A stretch of DNA of 64,000 nucleotides from Candidatus Thiodiazotropha sp. (ex Monitilora ramsayi) (GCA_025655575.1 JAHXIP010000008.1:103797-167796), one strand, 5' to 3'. Shown: positions 36,756 through 46,489, numbered from the stretch's first letter. Numbers and translations: made by a program. The notes: generated from the sequence alone by a model not told the origin.

Positions 36756-36891
36756 GGCCAGGTTACGGAAAAAAGTGGTTGAATGAGAAGCGCATGTTCA
36801 TGGAAGCTCAGCACAACAAACGGTCGAAAAGTCGCTCACCGAATAAAAAATACGGTATAAAGACGAATTATTTTCTTATGTGTGCATAAAA

Positions 36892-37083
36892 ATGCTTGAT
36901 TATCTCATCGCAATGACGATCATTCCCCTTTTACTGCTCGGTTGGCTGATTGTGCAGTCGATCACGCGACGTTTTGCAAAGATGCATCCCGAATTCGGCC
37001 CACCCAGGGAAGAGGGTGCGGGCTGTGGAAAGAGTTGCCTGTGCAGCGGCAGCAGCTGTCAACGACGAGAGGACCACCCCTGA
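36892..37083 (+). CDS. Tiny membrane protein with C-terminal cysteine cluster, NqrM-like layout
   Basis: This 63-residue product (from ATG 36892; a GTG at 36880 would add four residues including one Cys) has one hydrophobic helix (IAMTIIPLLLLGWLIVQSI). A short linker leads to a four-cysteine tail CGKSCLCSGSSCQRRED with spacing C-x3-C-x-C-x4-C. NqrM, needed to mature Na+-NQR, has a single helix and a similar cysteine/basic tail, as I recall it. The location after rnfA supports a maturation or metal-delivery role for Rnf, which is inference. There is no clear ribosome site. It lies 12 bp before ppsA. Confidence 0.6.
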   Translation: MLDYLIAMTIIPLLLLGWLIVQSITRRFAKMHPEFGPPREEGAGCGKSCLCSGSSCQRREDHP

Positions 37084-37095
37084 GGTTAAAGAACA

Positions 37096-39504
37096 ATGAG
37101 TGAACCATCCAATCAATCCGAAAACCGAGGACAAGCGGTGAACGAACAAGTCATCTGGTTCGAAAACCTGAAAATGAATGATGTGGACCAGGTTGGGGGT
37201 AAAAACGCCTCTCTGGGTGAAATGATCAGCGGCTTGGCCGATGCCGGCGTCAGCGTTCCGGGCGGCTTTGCGACCACTGCACATGCCTTTCGTGAATTCC
37301 TGCGTCACAACCGTTTGGCGGAAAGGATCGACCCGCTGCTGAAGCAGTTGGATGTAAGCGATGTGACAGCATTGGCGGAAGCCGGCAAGACTGTACGGCA
37401 ATGGGTGGTTGAGGCTCCCTTTCCGGAAGCCCTGGAGAATGCGGTAACCGCCGCCTACAAAAAACTCACCGGTGATGCCGAGAATCCCCCCTCGGTAGCT
37501 GTCCGCTCTTCCGCCACGGCAGAGGATCTGCCCGATGCTTCTTTTGCTGGCCAACAGGAGACCTTCCTGAATGTAGAAGGACTGGATGACGTACTGATTG
37601 CAATCAAAGAGGTCTTCGCCTCTCTCTACAATGATCGAGCCATCTCTTACCGGGTGCATCAGGGCTTTGCCCATGAGGATGTGGCGCTCTCCGCGGGGAT
37701 CCAGCGCATGGTGCGCTCCGACATCGGTTCTGCAGGTGTCATGTTTACCCTGGATACTGAATCGGGCTTCAAAGACGCCGTTTTCATTACCAGTTCCTAC
37801 GGTCTGGGTGAGACCGTGGTTCAGGGTGCCGTCAATCCCGATGAGTTCTACGTGCACAAAGGGAATGTGGAGGCAGGCAGACCCGCCATCCTGCGCCGTA
37901 ATCTCGGCAGTAAAGCGATACAGATGGTCTACGGCAAGGCAGATGAAGAGCGCGTGGTTACCGTCGATGTGCCGGAGAAGGATCGACAACGCTTCTCTCT
38001 CACCAATGAGCAGATTGAGAGCCTGGCCAACATGGCCGTCATTATTGAAAAGCACTACGGCCGCCCGATGGATATCGAGTGGGGGCTGGACGGCAGTGAC
38101 GGCAACCTTTATATCCTGCAGGCCCGGCCTGAGACGGTTGAGAGCCGGGTAAACACGGCAACAGTCGAGCGCTTTCAGCTGGAAGAGCGCGGCACAATTG
38201 TTGCTCAAGGCCGGGCGATTGGCCAGCGCATCGGCAGCGGTGTCGCCAAAATTATTCACAACGCCAGCGAGATGGCCAAAGTGGCCGAGGGCGATGTACT
38301 GATTACCGATATGACCGATCCCGATTGGGAGCCTGTCATGAAGCGGGCTTCGGCCATTGTGACCAATCGTGGCGGCCGGACCTGCCATGCGGCCATCATC
38401 GCCCGTGAATTGGGTATCCCGGCTGTGGTCGGTTGCAATGATGCCACCGAGACTTTACAGGAGGGTCAGGAGGTCACCGTCTCATGCGCCGAGGGTGACG
38501 ACGGCTATATCTACCAAGGCCTGCTGAAATACTCGGTCAGCCAGGGCGATGTGGACAACCTGCCGGAACCACCGGCCAAGATCATGATGAATGTGGCCAA
38601 TCCGAGCCGGGCATTTGCTTTTAGCCGCATTCCCAATGAAGGCATAGGACTGGCACGCCTGGAGTTCATCATCAATACCACCATCGGCGTTCACCCCCGT
38701 GCGCTGATGGAATTTGACAAACTGCCGGCAGATATCAAAGCCACGGTTCAGGCACAGATGGCCGGTTATGAAGATCCGGTCGGCTTCTATGTTGAAAAGC
38801 TGGTGGAGGGTATCTCAACCCTGGCTGCCGCCTTCAACGGCAAACCGGTCATCGTTCGCATGTCCGACTTCAAATCGAATGAATACGCCAATCTGATTGG
38901 CGGCAAGCTCTACGAACCTGAAGAAGAGAATCCGATGATCGGGTTCCGTGGCGCCTCTCGCTACATCTCCGAAACTTTCCGCCCCTGTTTCGAACTCGAG
39001 TGCCAGGCATTGAAGCGGGTACGCGAAGAGATGGGCTTCACCAACGTGGAGATCATGATCCCATTCGTTCGCACCCTGGATGAAGCGGCAGGCGTGATCA
39101 AGCTGCTGGAGGAGAACGGCCTGAAGCGAGGTGAAAATGACCTGCGGGTCATCATGATGTGCGAGCTGCCCTCCAACGCTGTCTTGGCCAAGGAATTCCT
39201 CGAGTACTTCGACGGATTCTCAATCGGTTCCAATGACATGACCCAGCTGACTCTGGGACTCGACCGCGACTCAAGCCTGGTGGCCAAGAGCTTTGATGAA
39301 CGCAATCCAGCGGTCAAAAAAATGTTGAGTATGGCAATCACCGCCTGTAGAGATGCCGGTAAGTATGTCGGCATCTGTGGTCAGGGACCCTCTGACTATC
39401 CGGACCTGGCCGAGTGGCTGGTTGAGCAGCAGATCACCAGCGTCTCACTTAATCCCGATACGGTGGTGGATACCTGGCGTCTGTTGACCGGACTGAAGAA
39501 ATAA
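37096..39504 (+). CDS. ppsA: Phosphoenolpyruvate synthase
   Basis: PpsA converts pyruvate plus ATP to PEP, AMP and phosphate in gluconeogenesis. The 802 residues show the N-terminal nucleotide-binding domain ([32 protein letters not shown] in overlapping parts), the swivelling phosphohistidine domain [14 protein letters not shown] (His near 432), and the PEP-binding barrel ([17 protein letters not shown]). The start at 37096 is preceded by a GGTTAAAGAAC sequence of modest quality. It follows the Rnf/PFOR genes and precedes its own regulator ppsR. Confidence 0.97.
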   Translation: MSEPSNQSENRGQAVNEQVIWFENLKMNDVDQVGGKNASLGEMISGLADAGVSVPGGFATTAHAFREFLRHNRLAERIDPLLKQLDVSDVTALAEAGKTVRQWVVEAPFPEALENAVTAAYKKLTGDAENPPSVAVRSSATAEDLPDASFAGQQETFLNVEGLDDVLIAIKEVFASLYNDRAISYRVHQGFAHEDVALSAGIQRMVRSDIGSAGVMFTLDTESGFKDAVFITSSYGLGETVVQGAVNPDEFYVHKGNVEAGRPAILRRNLGSKAIQMVYGKADEERVVTVDVPEKDRQRFSLTNEQIESLANMAVIIEKHYGRPMDIEWGLDGSDGNLYILQARPETVESRVNTATVERFQLEERGTIVAQGRAIGQRIGSGVAKIIHNASEMAKVAEGDVLITDMTDPDWEPVMKRASAIVTNRGGRTCHAAIIARELGIPAVVGCNDATETLQEGQEVTVSCAEGDDGYIYQGLLKYSVSQGDVDNLPEPPAKIMMNVANPSRAFAFSRIPNEGIGLARLEFIINTTIGVHPRALMEFDKLPADIKATVQAQMAGYEDPVGFYVEKLVEGISTLAAAFNGKPVIVRMSDFKSNEYANLIGGKLYEPEEENPMIGFRGASRYISETFRPCFELECQALKRVREEMGFTNVEIMIPFVRTLDEAAGVIKLLEENGLKRGENDLRVIMMCELPSNAVLAKEFLEYFDGFSIGSNDMTQLTLGLDRDSSLVAKSFDERNPAVKKMLSMAITACRDAGKYVGICGQGPSDYPDLAEWLVEQQITSVSLNPDTVVDTWRLLTGLKK

Positions 39505-39527
39505 CCGCAGCAACAAATCGTTTGTAG

Positions 39528-39552
39528 GTTGGGCCGACAGTGGAGGCCCAAC
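39528..39552 (+). repeat. GTTGGGCC palindromic repeat between ppsA and ppsR
   Basis: An 8-bp inverted repeat GTTGGGCC/GGCCCAAC with a 9-base loop lies 24 bp after the ppsA stop. Such TAGGTTGGGCC elements are common dispersed intergenic repeats in gammaproteobacteria. It may act as a weak terminator. Confidence 0.6.
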
Positions 39553-39710
39553 TTACCGCTGGAGATAGCTCCCGAGCATAGTTTGGTACTGAGCACAGGG
39601 AAGTCCAACGGCAGACGCCAGGCACTCTTCAGACTGTCCGAGAATCATTCGCTTCGCGGGCTCTGTCCTTCTCCGCGCCCTATGCGTTATAGACAAACCC
39701 GGAACCTTAT

Positions 39711-40532
39711 ATGAAACGTACCGTCTTTTTCCTTGCCGACCACACAGGTATCACCGTCGAGGCGATGGGACGTTCCCTGTTGAGCCAGTTCGAGGGTTTC
39801 GAGTATGAAACCGTCCACTGGCCCTTCATCGACACACTGGAAAAAGCCAGGCGTGTGGCCGAACGTATCAACCAGACGACCATGGAGTCGAAGGAAAAGC
39901 CGATCGTCTTCACTACCTTAGTCGATCCCCGGATACGGGACTATTTCAAGAACCTGGACGTACCGGTCATGGATTTTTTTGAGTCTTTCACCACACGCCT
40001 GGAAGCCGAGTTGCAGATCCCCTCATCGCATGCTCTCGGCCGCTTCCACACCACCGATAATAACCGTGCCTACGATCAGCGTATTCATGCCGTGAACTTC
40101 GCCATGAACAATGACGATGGCGCTATCACAAAAAATTACACCACTTCAGATCTGATTTTGGTCGGCGTCTCCCGTAGCGGCAAGACCCCCACTTGTCTGT
40201 TTCTCGGGCTGCAGCACAGTGTGCTTGCCGCAAACTACCCATTGACGGAGGACGATCTGCAGAGTGATCTATTGCCGAAGACACTGATCCCTTTCCGGGA
40301 GAAACTCTACGGTCTGACCATCGATCCCCATCAACTCCAGCGCATCCGCCAGGAGCGGCGCCCTGACAAACGGTACTCTTCTTTGGAACAGTGCAAGATG
40401 GAGGTAAAACTGGCAGAGCAGCTCTACAAGCACTACAAGATTCCTTACCTCGACACCACATCAATGTCTATCGAGGAGATTTCTGCCCGCCTACTACAGC
40501 ATATCCATCGGGCAGCCGTCGCCGGGAGTTGA
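39711..40532 (+). CDS. ppsR: PEP synthase regulatory protein PpsR (DUF299)
   Basis: PpsR is a bifunctional kinase/pyrophosphorylase. It inactivates PEP synthase by ADP-dependent phosphorylation near the catalytic His and reverses this with phosphate. The 273 residues show VFFLADHTGITVEAMG at the N-terminus, the P-loop-like GVSRSGKTPTCLFLG near 153, and YLDTTSMSIEEIS near the C-terminus. Its gene is 206 bp downstream of ppsA with a palindromic repeat between them, so it may have its own promoter. Confidence 0.95.
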   Translation: MKRTVFFLADHTGITVEAMGRSLLSQFEGFEYETVHWPFIDTLEKARRVAERINQTTMESKEKPIVFTTLVDPRIRDYFKNLDVPVMDFFESFTTRLEAELQIPSSHALGRFHTTDNNRAYDQRIHAVNFAMNNDDGAITKNYTTSDLILVGVSRSGKTPTCLFLGLQHSVLAANYPLTEDDLQSDLLPKTLIPFREKLYGLTIDPHQLQRIRQERRPDKRYSSLEQCKMEVKLAEQLYKHYKIPYLDTTSMSIEEISARLLQHIHRAAVAGS

Positions 40533-40538
40533 GTGATA

Positions 40539-40556
40539 AACCCGCTATAGCGGGTT
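40539..40556 (+). terminator. Perfect palindrome after ppsR
   Basis: AACCCGCTATAGCGGGTT is an 18-base perfect palindrome 7 bp after the stop codon. No T run follows, so if it terminates it does so weakly. Confidence 0.4.
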
Positions 40557-40723
40557 CCCGCAATATCTTCACAGCACTATGGTCTATTGACGTAGTGCAC
40601 ACAACTCACATCTCGCCCCCCGGAAGAATGGCGCTATAATAAGCCTGTTTTCATTCCAAGCCTGATTACTCCTGATAACAACAAAGGCTTTTATCTCAAT
40701 GAAAAACGAGGAATTTCTTTCAC

Positions 40724-42169
40724 GTGTTCAATTGGCTGGTACAACTATTCCATAAGGCCCCGGTGCCAATCACCATTAAGTGGACGATCTACATCGGCAC
40801 CCTGATCACGCTTGTCATGGGCATCTTGGGTTGGTTTCTCATCACCCAACAAAACAGTTTTCATATGCGAGAGGTGAAAGGCTTCGGAGAAATACTGGTC
40901 GAACAGTTGGCCCATTCGGCAAGTGAACCACTACTTGCAGATGATCAATTCAACCTGCAAGGGCTGGTCAGCCGACAAACGCAAAATCACAACGTGGTCG
41001 GTGCCGCTATCGTACCCAGCGGTAAATCCTGGGTCATTTCCGGCAAAGTGCCTGGAGAAGTACCTGAGGCAACTATTCAGGAGCCAATGATCTGGTCTTG
41101 GCGGGATGAGCAACAGCAACGTCACCCCGCCATCACTTTTTTCAGTCCTATCAGTTTCAGGGACGTGGTCGCCGGGCATGCCATCATTACACTGGACCGC
41201 GAGTATCTCGATAGAGATCAGCAGCGAACCATCGGAATTATCAGTTATGCAACGATCGGGTTGATTCTGATCGCCGGCATGCTCTCCTACATCCTCAGTA
41301 AGCGGCTAAGCCGACCCATCACCCTACTCGCTGCAGCCGGCAAGGTCGCCGAGCCAGGTGCCCTGGTCAGTCCACAGGATATCAAGCGTCAGGATGAGAT
41401 CGGGCAGATCTATGCTTATTTTGACCGCATGACCGTCGGCCTCCTGGAAAAACGCCAAGTTGAGGATGCCCTCTCCCGCTATGTCTCTCCTGTTATCGCA
41501 GAGAAGATTCTCTCCAATCTCTCTCAACACCGCCTGCCCAACCAGGAGATGGAGGGTAGCGTGTTGTTCTGTGATATCGTCGGTTTCACCCAGCTCTCGG
41601 AGGATCTGCCTGCAGACGAGGTTGCCGACCTGTTGAATCTCTATCTCGGCGCTATTGCTGATGCAGCCCATCGCTGCCGTGGTGTTGTGGATAAGTTCAT
41701 CGGCGATAGCGCCATGATACTGTTTGGTGTCCCTGAACCCGATAAAGAACACGGCACCCAGGCAATCAGTTGCGCCTGGTTGATCCAGGCCATGGTCAGA
41801 CATATCAATAAACAACGCAGATTGAAAGGAGAGGAACCGATCATGCTGCGCATCGGTATCAACAGTGGCCTCATGCTGGCGGGGAACATCGGTATTCCCG
41901 ATCGCCTGGAGTACACGGTGGTCGGCGATACGGTGAATCTCGCCTCTCGACTCTGTGGTGCAGCACCGGCTGACGGTATCATGATGAGTGAAACAACGGC
42001 CGAATTCCCCGGCGTCGCGGATATCGTGGATCTCCACCAACAACCCGCGCTTAAGATCAGGGGCAGAAAAAATCTGGTAAAACCCTCAATCGCGGGAACG
42101 CCTTCGCGAGAATTTGGTCAATGGTTGATGCGAACCATGTCCCACATCCTGCATAAGAACGCTGAATGA
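40724..42169 (+). CDS. Membrane-bound class III adenylate/guanylate cyclase with HAMP domain
   Basis: This 481-residue protein starts at GTG 40724. A first helix (IYIGTLITLVMGILGWFLI) and a second (ISYATIGLILIAGMLSYIL) flank a periplasmic sensor of about 125 residues. A HAMP domain follows (LSRPITLLAAAGKV). The catalytic domain has metal-binding aspartates in SVLFCDIVGFTQ near 284 and FIGDSAMILFG near 328, and the segment YTVVGDTVNLASRLCG. It should make a cyclic nucleotide in response to a periplasmic signal. The following lipoprotein gene overlaps by 4 bp. Confidence 0.92.
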   Translation: MFNWLVQLFHKAPVPITIKWTIYIGTLITLVMGILGWFLITQQNSFHMREVKGFGEILVEQLAHSASEPLLADDQFNLQGLVSRQTQNHNVVGAAIVPSGKSWVISGKVPGEVPEATIQEPMIWSWRDEQQQRHPAITFFSPISFRDVVAGHAIITLDREYLDRDQQRTIGIISYATIGLILIAGMLSYILSKRLSRPITLLAAAGKVAEPGALVSPQDIKRQDEIGQIYAYFDRMTVGLLEKRQVEDALSRYVSPVIAEKILSNLSQHRLPNQEMEGSVLFCDIVGFTQLSEDLPADEVADLLNLYLGAIADAAHRCRGVVDKFIGDSAMILFGVPEPDKEHGTQAISCAWLIQAMVRHINKQRRLKGEEPIMLRIGINSGLMLAGNIGIPDRLEYTVVGDTVNLASRLCGAAPADGIMMSETTAEFPGVADIVDLHQQPALKIRGRKNLVKPSIAGTPSREFGQWLMRTMSHILHKNAE

Positions 42170-43110
42170 ATCTCAATTCGATTAACCCGGCCTTTCTGCT
42201 CAGCCTCCTGTTACTCAGTGGGTGCCAGTTGATGCAGACCAAGCAGACGGTAATTGCCACACCGAATAAAGACACCTTCACTGCCATCAAACAGTTAGAG
42301 GCCAAAGGGCGTTACGGACAAGCCATCAGTTTAATCGAGCAGGCGATCAGTCAGGATGGCAAGGCCGAGCTCTATACCACAACGCTCAGGAAAATCAGAC
42401 TGCAGCAAACCGTGTTGGAGCAGGAGCTGAAAGACCAACTCCTGATCAGCAGGACCTCCGCCCTAAAAAACCAGGTGCCTATATTCGAGCAGCTGATACG
42501 TTCTAATCCGGCTGATCCGAACTACAGCCGTCAATTGAAGCAAACACAGGAGCAGCTTCACCTGCTGAGAGAGAGCCTCTCAGAATGCGGCTGGCGGCAT
42601 TTCAAAAAGAACAATGCCCTGGCCAAGGACTGCCTGACACTTTCACTCTCCCTGGAAGAAGACGAACAGGATGAGCGCTTGATTGAGCATCTGCTGGATG
42701 AGCAGAAGCAACATAAAAAGCAAACAGAAACCATGGAACATGCGCAACGGGAGATGGCCTGGAAGCACCGCAATCAAAAACGTTTAAAACAGGCGGAGCG
42801 GTATAACGAATCGGGCCAACTGACGGAGGCAAGACGCATTCTTAAAATCGTCTTAAAGGAAGACGCCAAGAATCAATCCGCCAAGATCTTGCTCAGCAGT
42901 GTCGAATCCCGGCTGAAAAACTATCTGGAAAATCTGCTCACTGCCGGTGATCGTCTCTACCGGGAGGGTGAAATCGAGGGCGCCAAAGCGACTTGGCATG
43001 CCGCACTCTCACTTGACCCTCAGGACAAGCGTGCGAGGGAAAAGATAGAACGGGCCCAGCGTGTGTTGGACAATCTCGAAAATCTCCGTAAAAGTGAGCC
43101 GAAAAACTAA
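42166..43110 (+). CDS. Repeat-containing lipoprotein linked to the cyclase
   Basis: This 314-residue precursor has a lipobox (LLLLSGCQ). The mature part is almost wholly helical with two TPR-like stretches, for example KQLEAKGRYGQAISLIEQAI near 40-60 and RYNESGQLTEARRILKIVL near 210-230. The C-terminal LYREGEIEGAKATWHAALSL is a third. TPR lipoproteins usually bind partner proteins. Because the gene overlaps the cyclase, it may sense or transmit the periplasmic signal; this is inference. It is not a recognised named family. Confidence 0.72.
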   Translation: MNLNSINPAFLLSLLLLSGCQLMQTKQTVIATPNKDTFTAIKQLEAKGRYGQAISLIEQAISQDGKAELYTTTLRKIRLQQTVLEQELKDQLLISRTSALKNQVPIFEQLIRSNPADPNYSRQLKQTQEQLHLLRESLSECGWRHFKKNNALAKDCLTLSLSLEEDEQDERLIEHLLDEQKQHKKQTETMEHAQREMAWKHRNQKRLKQAERYNESGQLTEARRILKIVLKEDAKNQSAKILLSSVESRLKNYLENLLTAGDRLYREGEIEGAKATWHAALSLDPQDKRAREKIERAQRVLDNLENLRKSEPKN

Positions 43111-43416
43111 TCTGACATCTTGTCAGAAATGCCCTGTCTCGAAGTTTTTTTCATTCCTTTTGCGCTACAGCACTGAAAATGGCATACACAGGTGGCCGAT
43201 CTCTGTCGATTGGTTATAATCCCGCCCTGCCACAATCTTCCCACCACTTTGGAGGAAGACTTGTATCTACATGATCAGAAAGAAGAATTCCGGGAGTGTA
43301 TCCAAGATGCCCATGCCGGTCGAAGCTATTTGTGATCATTTTCTCACAAGACAGAGAGATGAGCGGTGTTGATGAGCCCAAACAAAGCAGACCACGGCCT
43401 GGATACGGCAGTATAG
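43111..43416 (+). other. Intergenic region before the DUF3943 gene
   Basis: About 300 bp with a short TCTGACATCTTGTCAGA hairpin just after the lipoprotein gene. There is also a GGAGGAAG sequence at about 43251 that precedes tiny frames (43271-43372, 33 codons, and 43372-43416). I see no support for these as genes. Confidence 0.4.
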
Positions 43417-44316
43417 ATGAAGATTTATCTAATCGCCGCCTGCGCGCTCTTACATGCTGGCACTGCCCTCTGTCAGGAGTGGTTACCGGAAAGCCAGATC
43501 TCCTTCTATGAGACGGAAATCGATCGTCAGCTCTTGGCATCTACACTGCAGGCACAACGGTTCGACAACGTTGGAGCGGAATGGGATGAACCCTTCAACG
43601 GTGCACCATCTAGACCCCATGGCTTCGGCAGGGAACTGGACGACCAGAGTCCGGCAGATTGGGATGGTCTCAAGCGCGACACCGCCTACTTCTTCGGCTA
43701 TCAGTTCTTCATTGTCGGCGCACTATATGTCCTGCCGGAGAGTGTCTCGGCCTGGACCGAGGAACAGAAAGAGGAATACACCTTCGAAAAGTGGAAGGAA
43801 AACGTCACCCATCCCAGATGGGATCCGGACGAGTGGTACATCAACTACATCCTGCATCCCTACTGGGGAATGACGTACTACACACGAGGACGTGAACGCG
43901 GCCTGACGGAAACCGGTGCTTTCTGGTACTCATTCACCCTCTCGTCAATCTACGAGTTCGGGCTGGAGGCACTGTTTGAGCCCGTCTCCATCCAAGACGT
44001 CATCTTCACACCTGTGCTCGGCTCCGCATTGGGTTGGTACCTGGAGGATGTACGCCGAGAGATCAAAAGCCAACATGAATTCAGCGGCTGGGATAAAACC
44101 ATCCTGATCGCTACCGACCCACTGGGTACCCTCAACGCCATGGCCGACAACCTTTTTGGTGTGGGTGTTGAGAGTGAGTTGGAATTCCGCTCCTTCTATC
44201 GGAGCCCGGCAATCACCACCACTGAATCATGGCAGCAGAATGATCCTTACGAGAGCCGTCTCAACCCTGTGGTTGCTGATTATCTCGGAGTCGAATTAAC
44301 CCTGAGCTGGCACTGA
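43417..44316 (+). CDS. Secreted DUF3943 protein
   Basis: This 299-residue precursor has a signal peptide (LIAACALLHAGTALCQ). The central region AYFFGYQFFIVGALYVLPES plus NYILHPYWGMTYYTRGRERG and FTPVLGSALGWYLED matches the DUF3943 family, an uncharacterised group. The regularly spaced hydrophobic stretches and the terminal ELTLSWH could reflect an outer-membrane or membrane-associated fold. It converges on lptG with only 2 bp between them. Function unknown. Confidence 0.75.
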   Translation: MKIYLIAACALLHAGTALCQEWLPESQISFYETEIDRQLLASTLQAQRFDNVGAEWDEPFNGAPSRPHGFGRELDDQSPADWDGLKRDTAYFFGYQFFIVGALYVLPESVSAWTEEQKEEYTFEKWKENVTHPRWDPDEWYINYILHPYWGMTYYTRGRERGLTETGAFWYSFTLSSIYEFGLEALFEPVSIQDVIFTPVLGSALGWYLEDVRREIKSQHEFSGWDKTILIATDPLGTLNAMADNLFGVGVESELEFRSFYRSPAITTTESWQQNDPYESRLNPVVADYLGVELTLSWH

Positions 44317-44318
44317 GC

Positions 44319-45386
44319 CTATAGGCCGACCCGGCGAAACTTCCAGAGTGCATAGCCGAAAAAGAGCAACACCGGCAGGAGTGTTGTGAACAAGGCATTG
44401 AAGCTATAGACCACTGCCAGATAGGAAAAAGCCCTGTTGAGTAGATAAAAGGCAATACCGATCATCGCCCCGACGAAAATTCGCTGGCCAATACCGACAC
44501 TGCGCAGGGAACCGAAGACAAAGGGGATACTGAGAAACAGCATAACCAGCGTAACTGCCGGTGCGACGACCTTCCCCCAGAACGCCACCTCATAGGTCTG
44601 CGCGGCTTGACCATTCTGTTTGAGATAATCGATATAGCGCCAAAGGTCCCAGGCAGCCAGCATATGCGGCTTGACCGATACCACGTCGAGTACAGACGGT
44701 TCCAGCCGTGTCGACCAGGGCATCCGTTGTCTTCTCTTCACCTCTATCCGATCGTTATTGAAACGACTCTCTCTCACCGACTCCAGCACCCAGCCCGATG
44801 TTTCATAGACGGCGCGTTTCGCATGCAGCGCCCGTTGTAAACGCTGCTCGTGGTCGTAATGATAAACAGACACGTTCACCAACACCTGGTTGGGCAGGAT
44901 CTGACGAATATTGATAAAGGTATTCTCGTCCCTGGACCAGAAGCCAAAGCGTGTCTTCAACATAATCTGATTCGACAGGCCTTCCATTTTCAACCGTTGG
45001 GCCTGCAACTCAGCACGAGGCGCCAGGTTTTCACCAATCACCAGCACCAGTAGCAGCATCAATAAGCCACTTTTCAGTGTAGCGAGCACAATCCTGCCAA
45101 TAGAAACCCCGGCTGCACGCATGGCCATCAGTTCGGAATTCCCGGCCAGCGCACCTAATCCGATCAGACTGCCCAATAAGGTAGCAAGGGGGAAGATCTC
45201 ATAGGTATAGCGAGGGAGTGTCAGTGCGACATAAGTGTATGCCTTGGCGGTTGTGTAGCCACCCGCCACATCTTCGAGTTCGGAAACCACCTCAAAAAAA
45301 CCGATCAGCACCAACAGCAGAGCAAGTACGCCAGTGATGCTCAATAACACCGCACGACCAATATAACGATCGAGCAGACTGATCAT
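44319..45386 (-). CDS. lptG: LPS export ABC transporter permease LptG
   Basis: LptG pairs with LptF in the LptB2FG transporter that extracts lipopolysaccharide from the inner membrane. The 355 residues show helices near 13-35, 60-85 and 100-120, a periplasmic beta-jellyroll domain (about 130-265), and three C-terminal helices. LGSLIGLGALAGNSELMAMRAAG is the cytoplasmic coupling-helix region. It overlaps lptF by 4 bp. lptF is upstream, as is standard. Confidence 0.95.
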   Translation of the reverse strand: MISLLDRYIGRAVLLSITGVLALLLVLIGFFEVVSELEDVAGGYTTAKAYTYVALTLPRYTYEIFPLATLLGSLIGLGALAGNSELMAMRAAGVSIGRIVLATLKSGLLMLLLVLVIGENLAPRAELQAQRLKMEGLSNQIMLKTRFGFWSRDENTFINIRQILPNQVLVNVSVYHYDHEQRLQRALHAKRAVYETSGWVLESVRESRFNNDRIEVKRRQRMPWSTRLEPSVLDVVSVKPHMLAAWDLWRYIDYLKQNGQAAQTYEVAFWGKVVAPAVTLVMLFLSIPFVFGSLRSVGIGQRIFVGAMIGIAFYLLNRAFSYLAVVYSFNALFTTLLPVLLFFGYALWKFRRVGL

Positions 45387-46489
45387 GCAATCCCCCGACG
45401 GAATTTACGTTGCCAGCCTCGATACCATCCTGTGTCGGGTATCAGCAACAGAATGCCGCCCATTGCCAAGGTCAGATGTACCCACCAGATACCAAGCCAG
45501 CTAGGTGTCATGCCTTCAATCATCCAGCGCTCTGCCGCCCCCTGCAGACCCAGATAGATCGTGTAGAGAATGAACGCCAGTACAAGGCGTCCGAAGGGTC
45601 CCTGTCTCGGCAAGGAGCGACTCAAGGGAAGACTGAGTAAGGCAAAGACCAGCAGGCCAAAGACCTGAGATAGTCGGACCTGGAATTCAGCATGGTCCGC
45701 GACTAAATCTGATGCCAGCAGTGCCGTGTTACTCAATGACTTTCTCTTGCGCTTGATCACACCGCCCTCCTTGTCCTGGATACGTAAGGCGTATCGATCA
45801 AATTCACTCACCCGGTAGTCGTACTGCCCAGGATTACCCTCATAACGAAATCCATCATCCAGCACCAAATAGCGATCCCCTGAGGTTTCATCAATTTGTT
45901 GAAAGCCACTCTTGGCGCTGATCAGGCTCAACACCCCTTGTCGCCGCTGCTGCACAAAGACATTACTCATGCGTCGCTCATCGCTCGCTATCGATTCCAC
46001 GTAAAGCACCAGTTCGCCTTTGCTGTACTCATTGAATCGCCCAGCACTGATACCCGCCAGTTCAGACGACTGTCCCTGCTGAGAAGCAATCAATTCGGCA
46101 CTTACTCGATTGGCCCAGGGCTGTACGAAAAGGGAGAGCCATGCAGTCAAAACCACCACAGGCACCACCACCCATAACAAGGAACGGTAAAGGCGCATAC
46201 CCCCCACACCGCAAGACTCCAAAGCAACCATCTCACTGTCCCGATACATGCGCCCGACAGCATAGAGCACAGCAAAGAAGAAAGCGGGTGGTACCAACCG
46301 GGCAAGATATCCAGTCATTTGCAAACCCAGCACCTGGAACAGGAGATGGGTATTCAGCTCACCCGATGCGACCTCTTTGAGCAGTTTGATAAAACTATTA
46401 CTCATTAAGATCAGCATCAACACCAGCAAGATCGCCAATAGCGCCTTTAGCACTTCTGTTAGCAGATAACGGTCGATGAGCCTGATCAT
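45383..46489 (-). CDS. lptF: LPS export ABC transporter permease LptF
   Basis: This 368-residue permease has the same plan as LptG: N-terminal helices, a periplasmic domain from about 130 to 265, and C-terminal helices. MIRLIDRYLLTEVLKALLAI is a typical start and YRDSEMVALESCGVGG is the coupling-helix region. It is divergent from pepA, an arrangement conserved in many gammaproteobacteria. The 159-bp gap should contain both promoters. Confidence 0.95.
   Translation of the reverse strand: MIRLIDRYLLTEVLKALLAILLVLMLILMSNSFIKLLKEVASGELNTHLLFQVLGLQMTGYLARLVPPAFFFAVLYAVGRMYRDSEMVALESCGVGGMRLYRSLLWVVVPVVVLTAWLSLFVQPWANRVSAELIASQQGQSSELAGISAGRFNEYSKGELVLYVESIASDERRMSNVFVQQRRQGVLSLISAKSGFQQIDETSGDRYLVLDDGFRYEGNPGQYDYRVSEFDRYALRIQDKEGGVIKRKRKSLSNTALLASDLVADHAEFQVRLSQVFGLLVFALLSLPLSRSLPRQGPFGRLVLAFILYTIYLGLQGAAERWMIEGMTPSWLGIWWVHLTLAMGGILLLIPDTGWYRGWQRKFRRGIA

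Noticed and set aside
36931..38388. Minus-strand open frame (485 codons) over ppsA
   Set aside because: Antisense to the conserved nucleotide-binding domain of PEP synthase; no ribosome site or motif.
43271..43416. Chain of tiny frames (33 and 14 codons) before the DUF3943 gene
   Set aside because: They overlap and abut neatly but have no good ribosome sites or protein features; probably chance.
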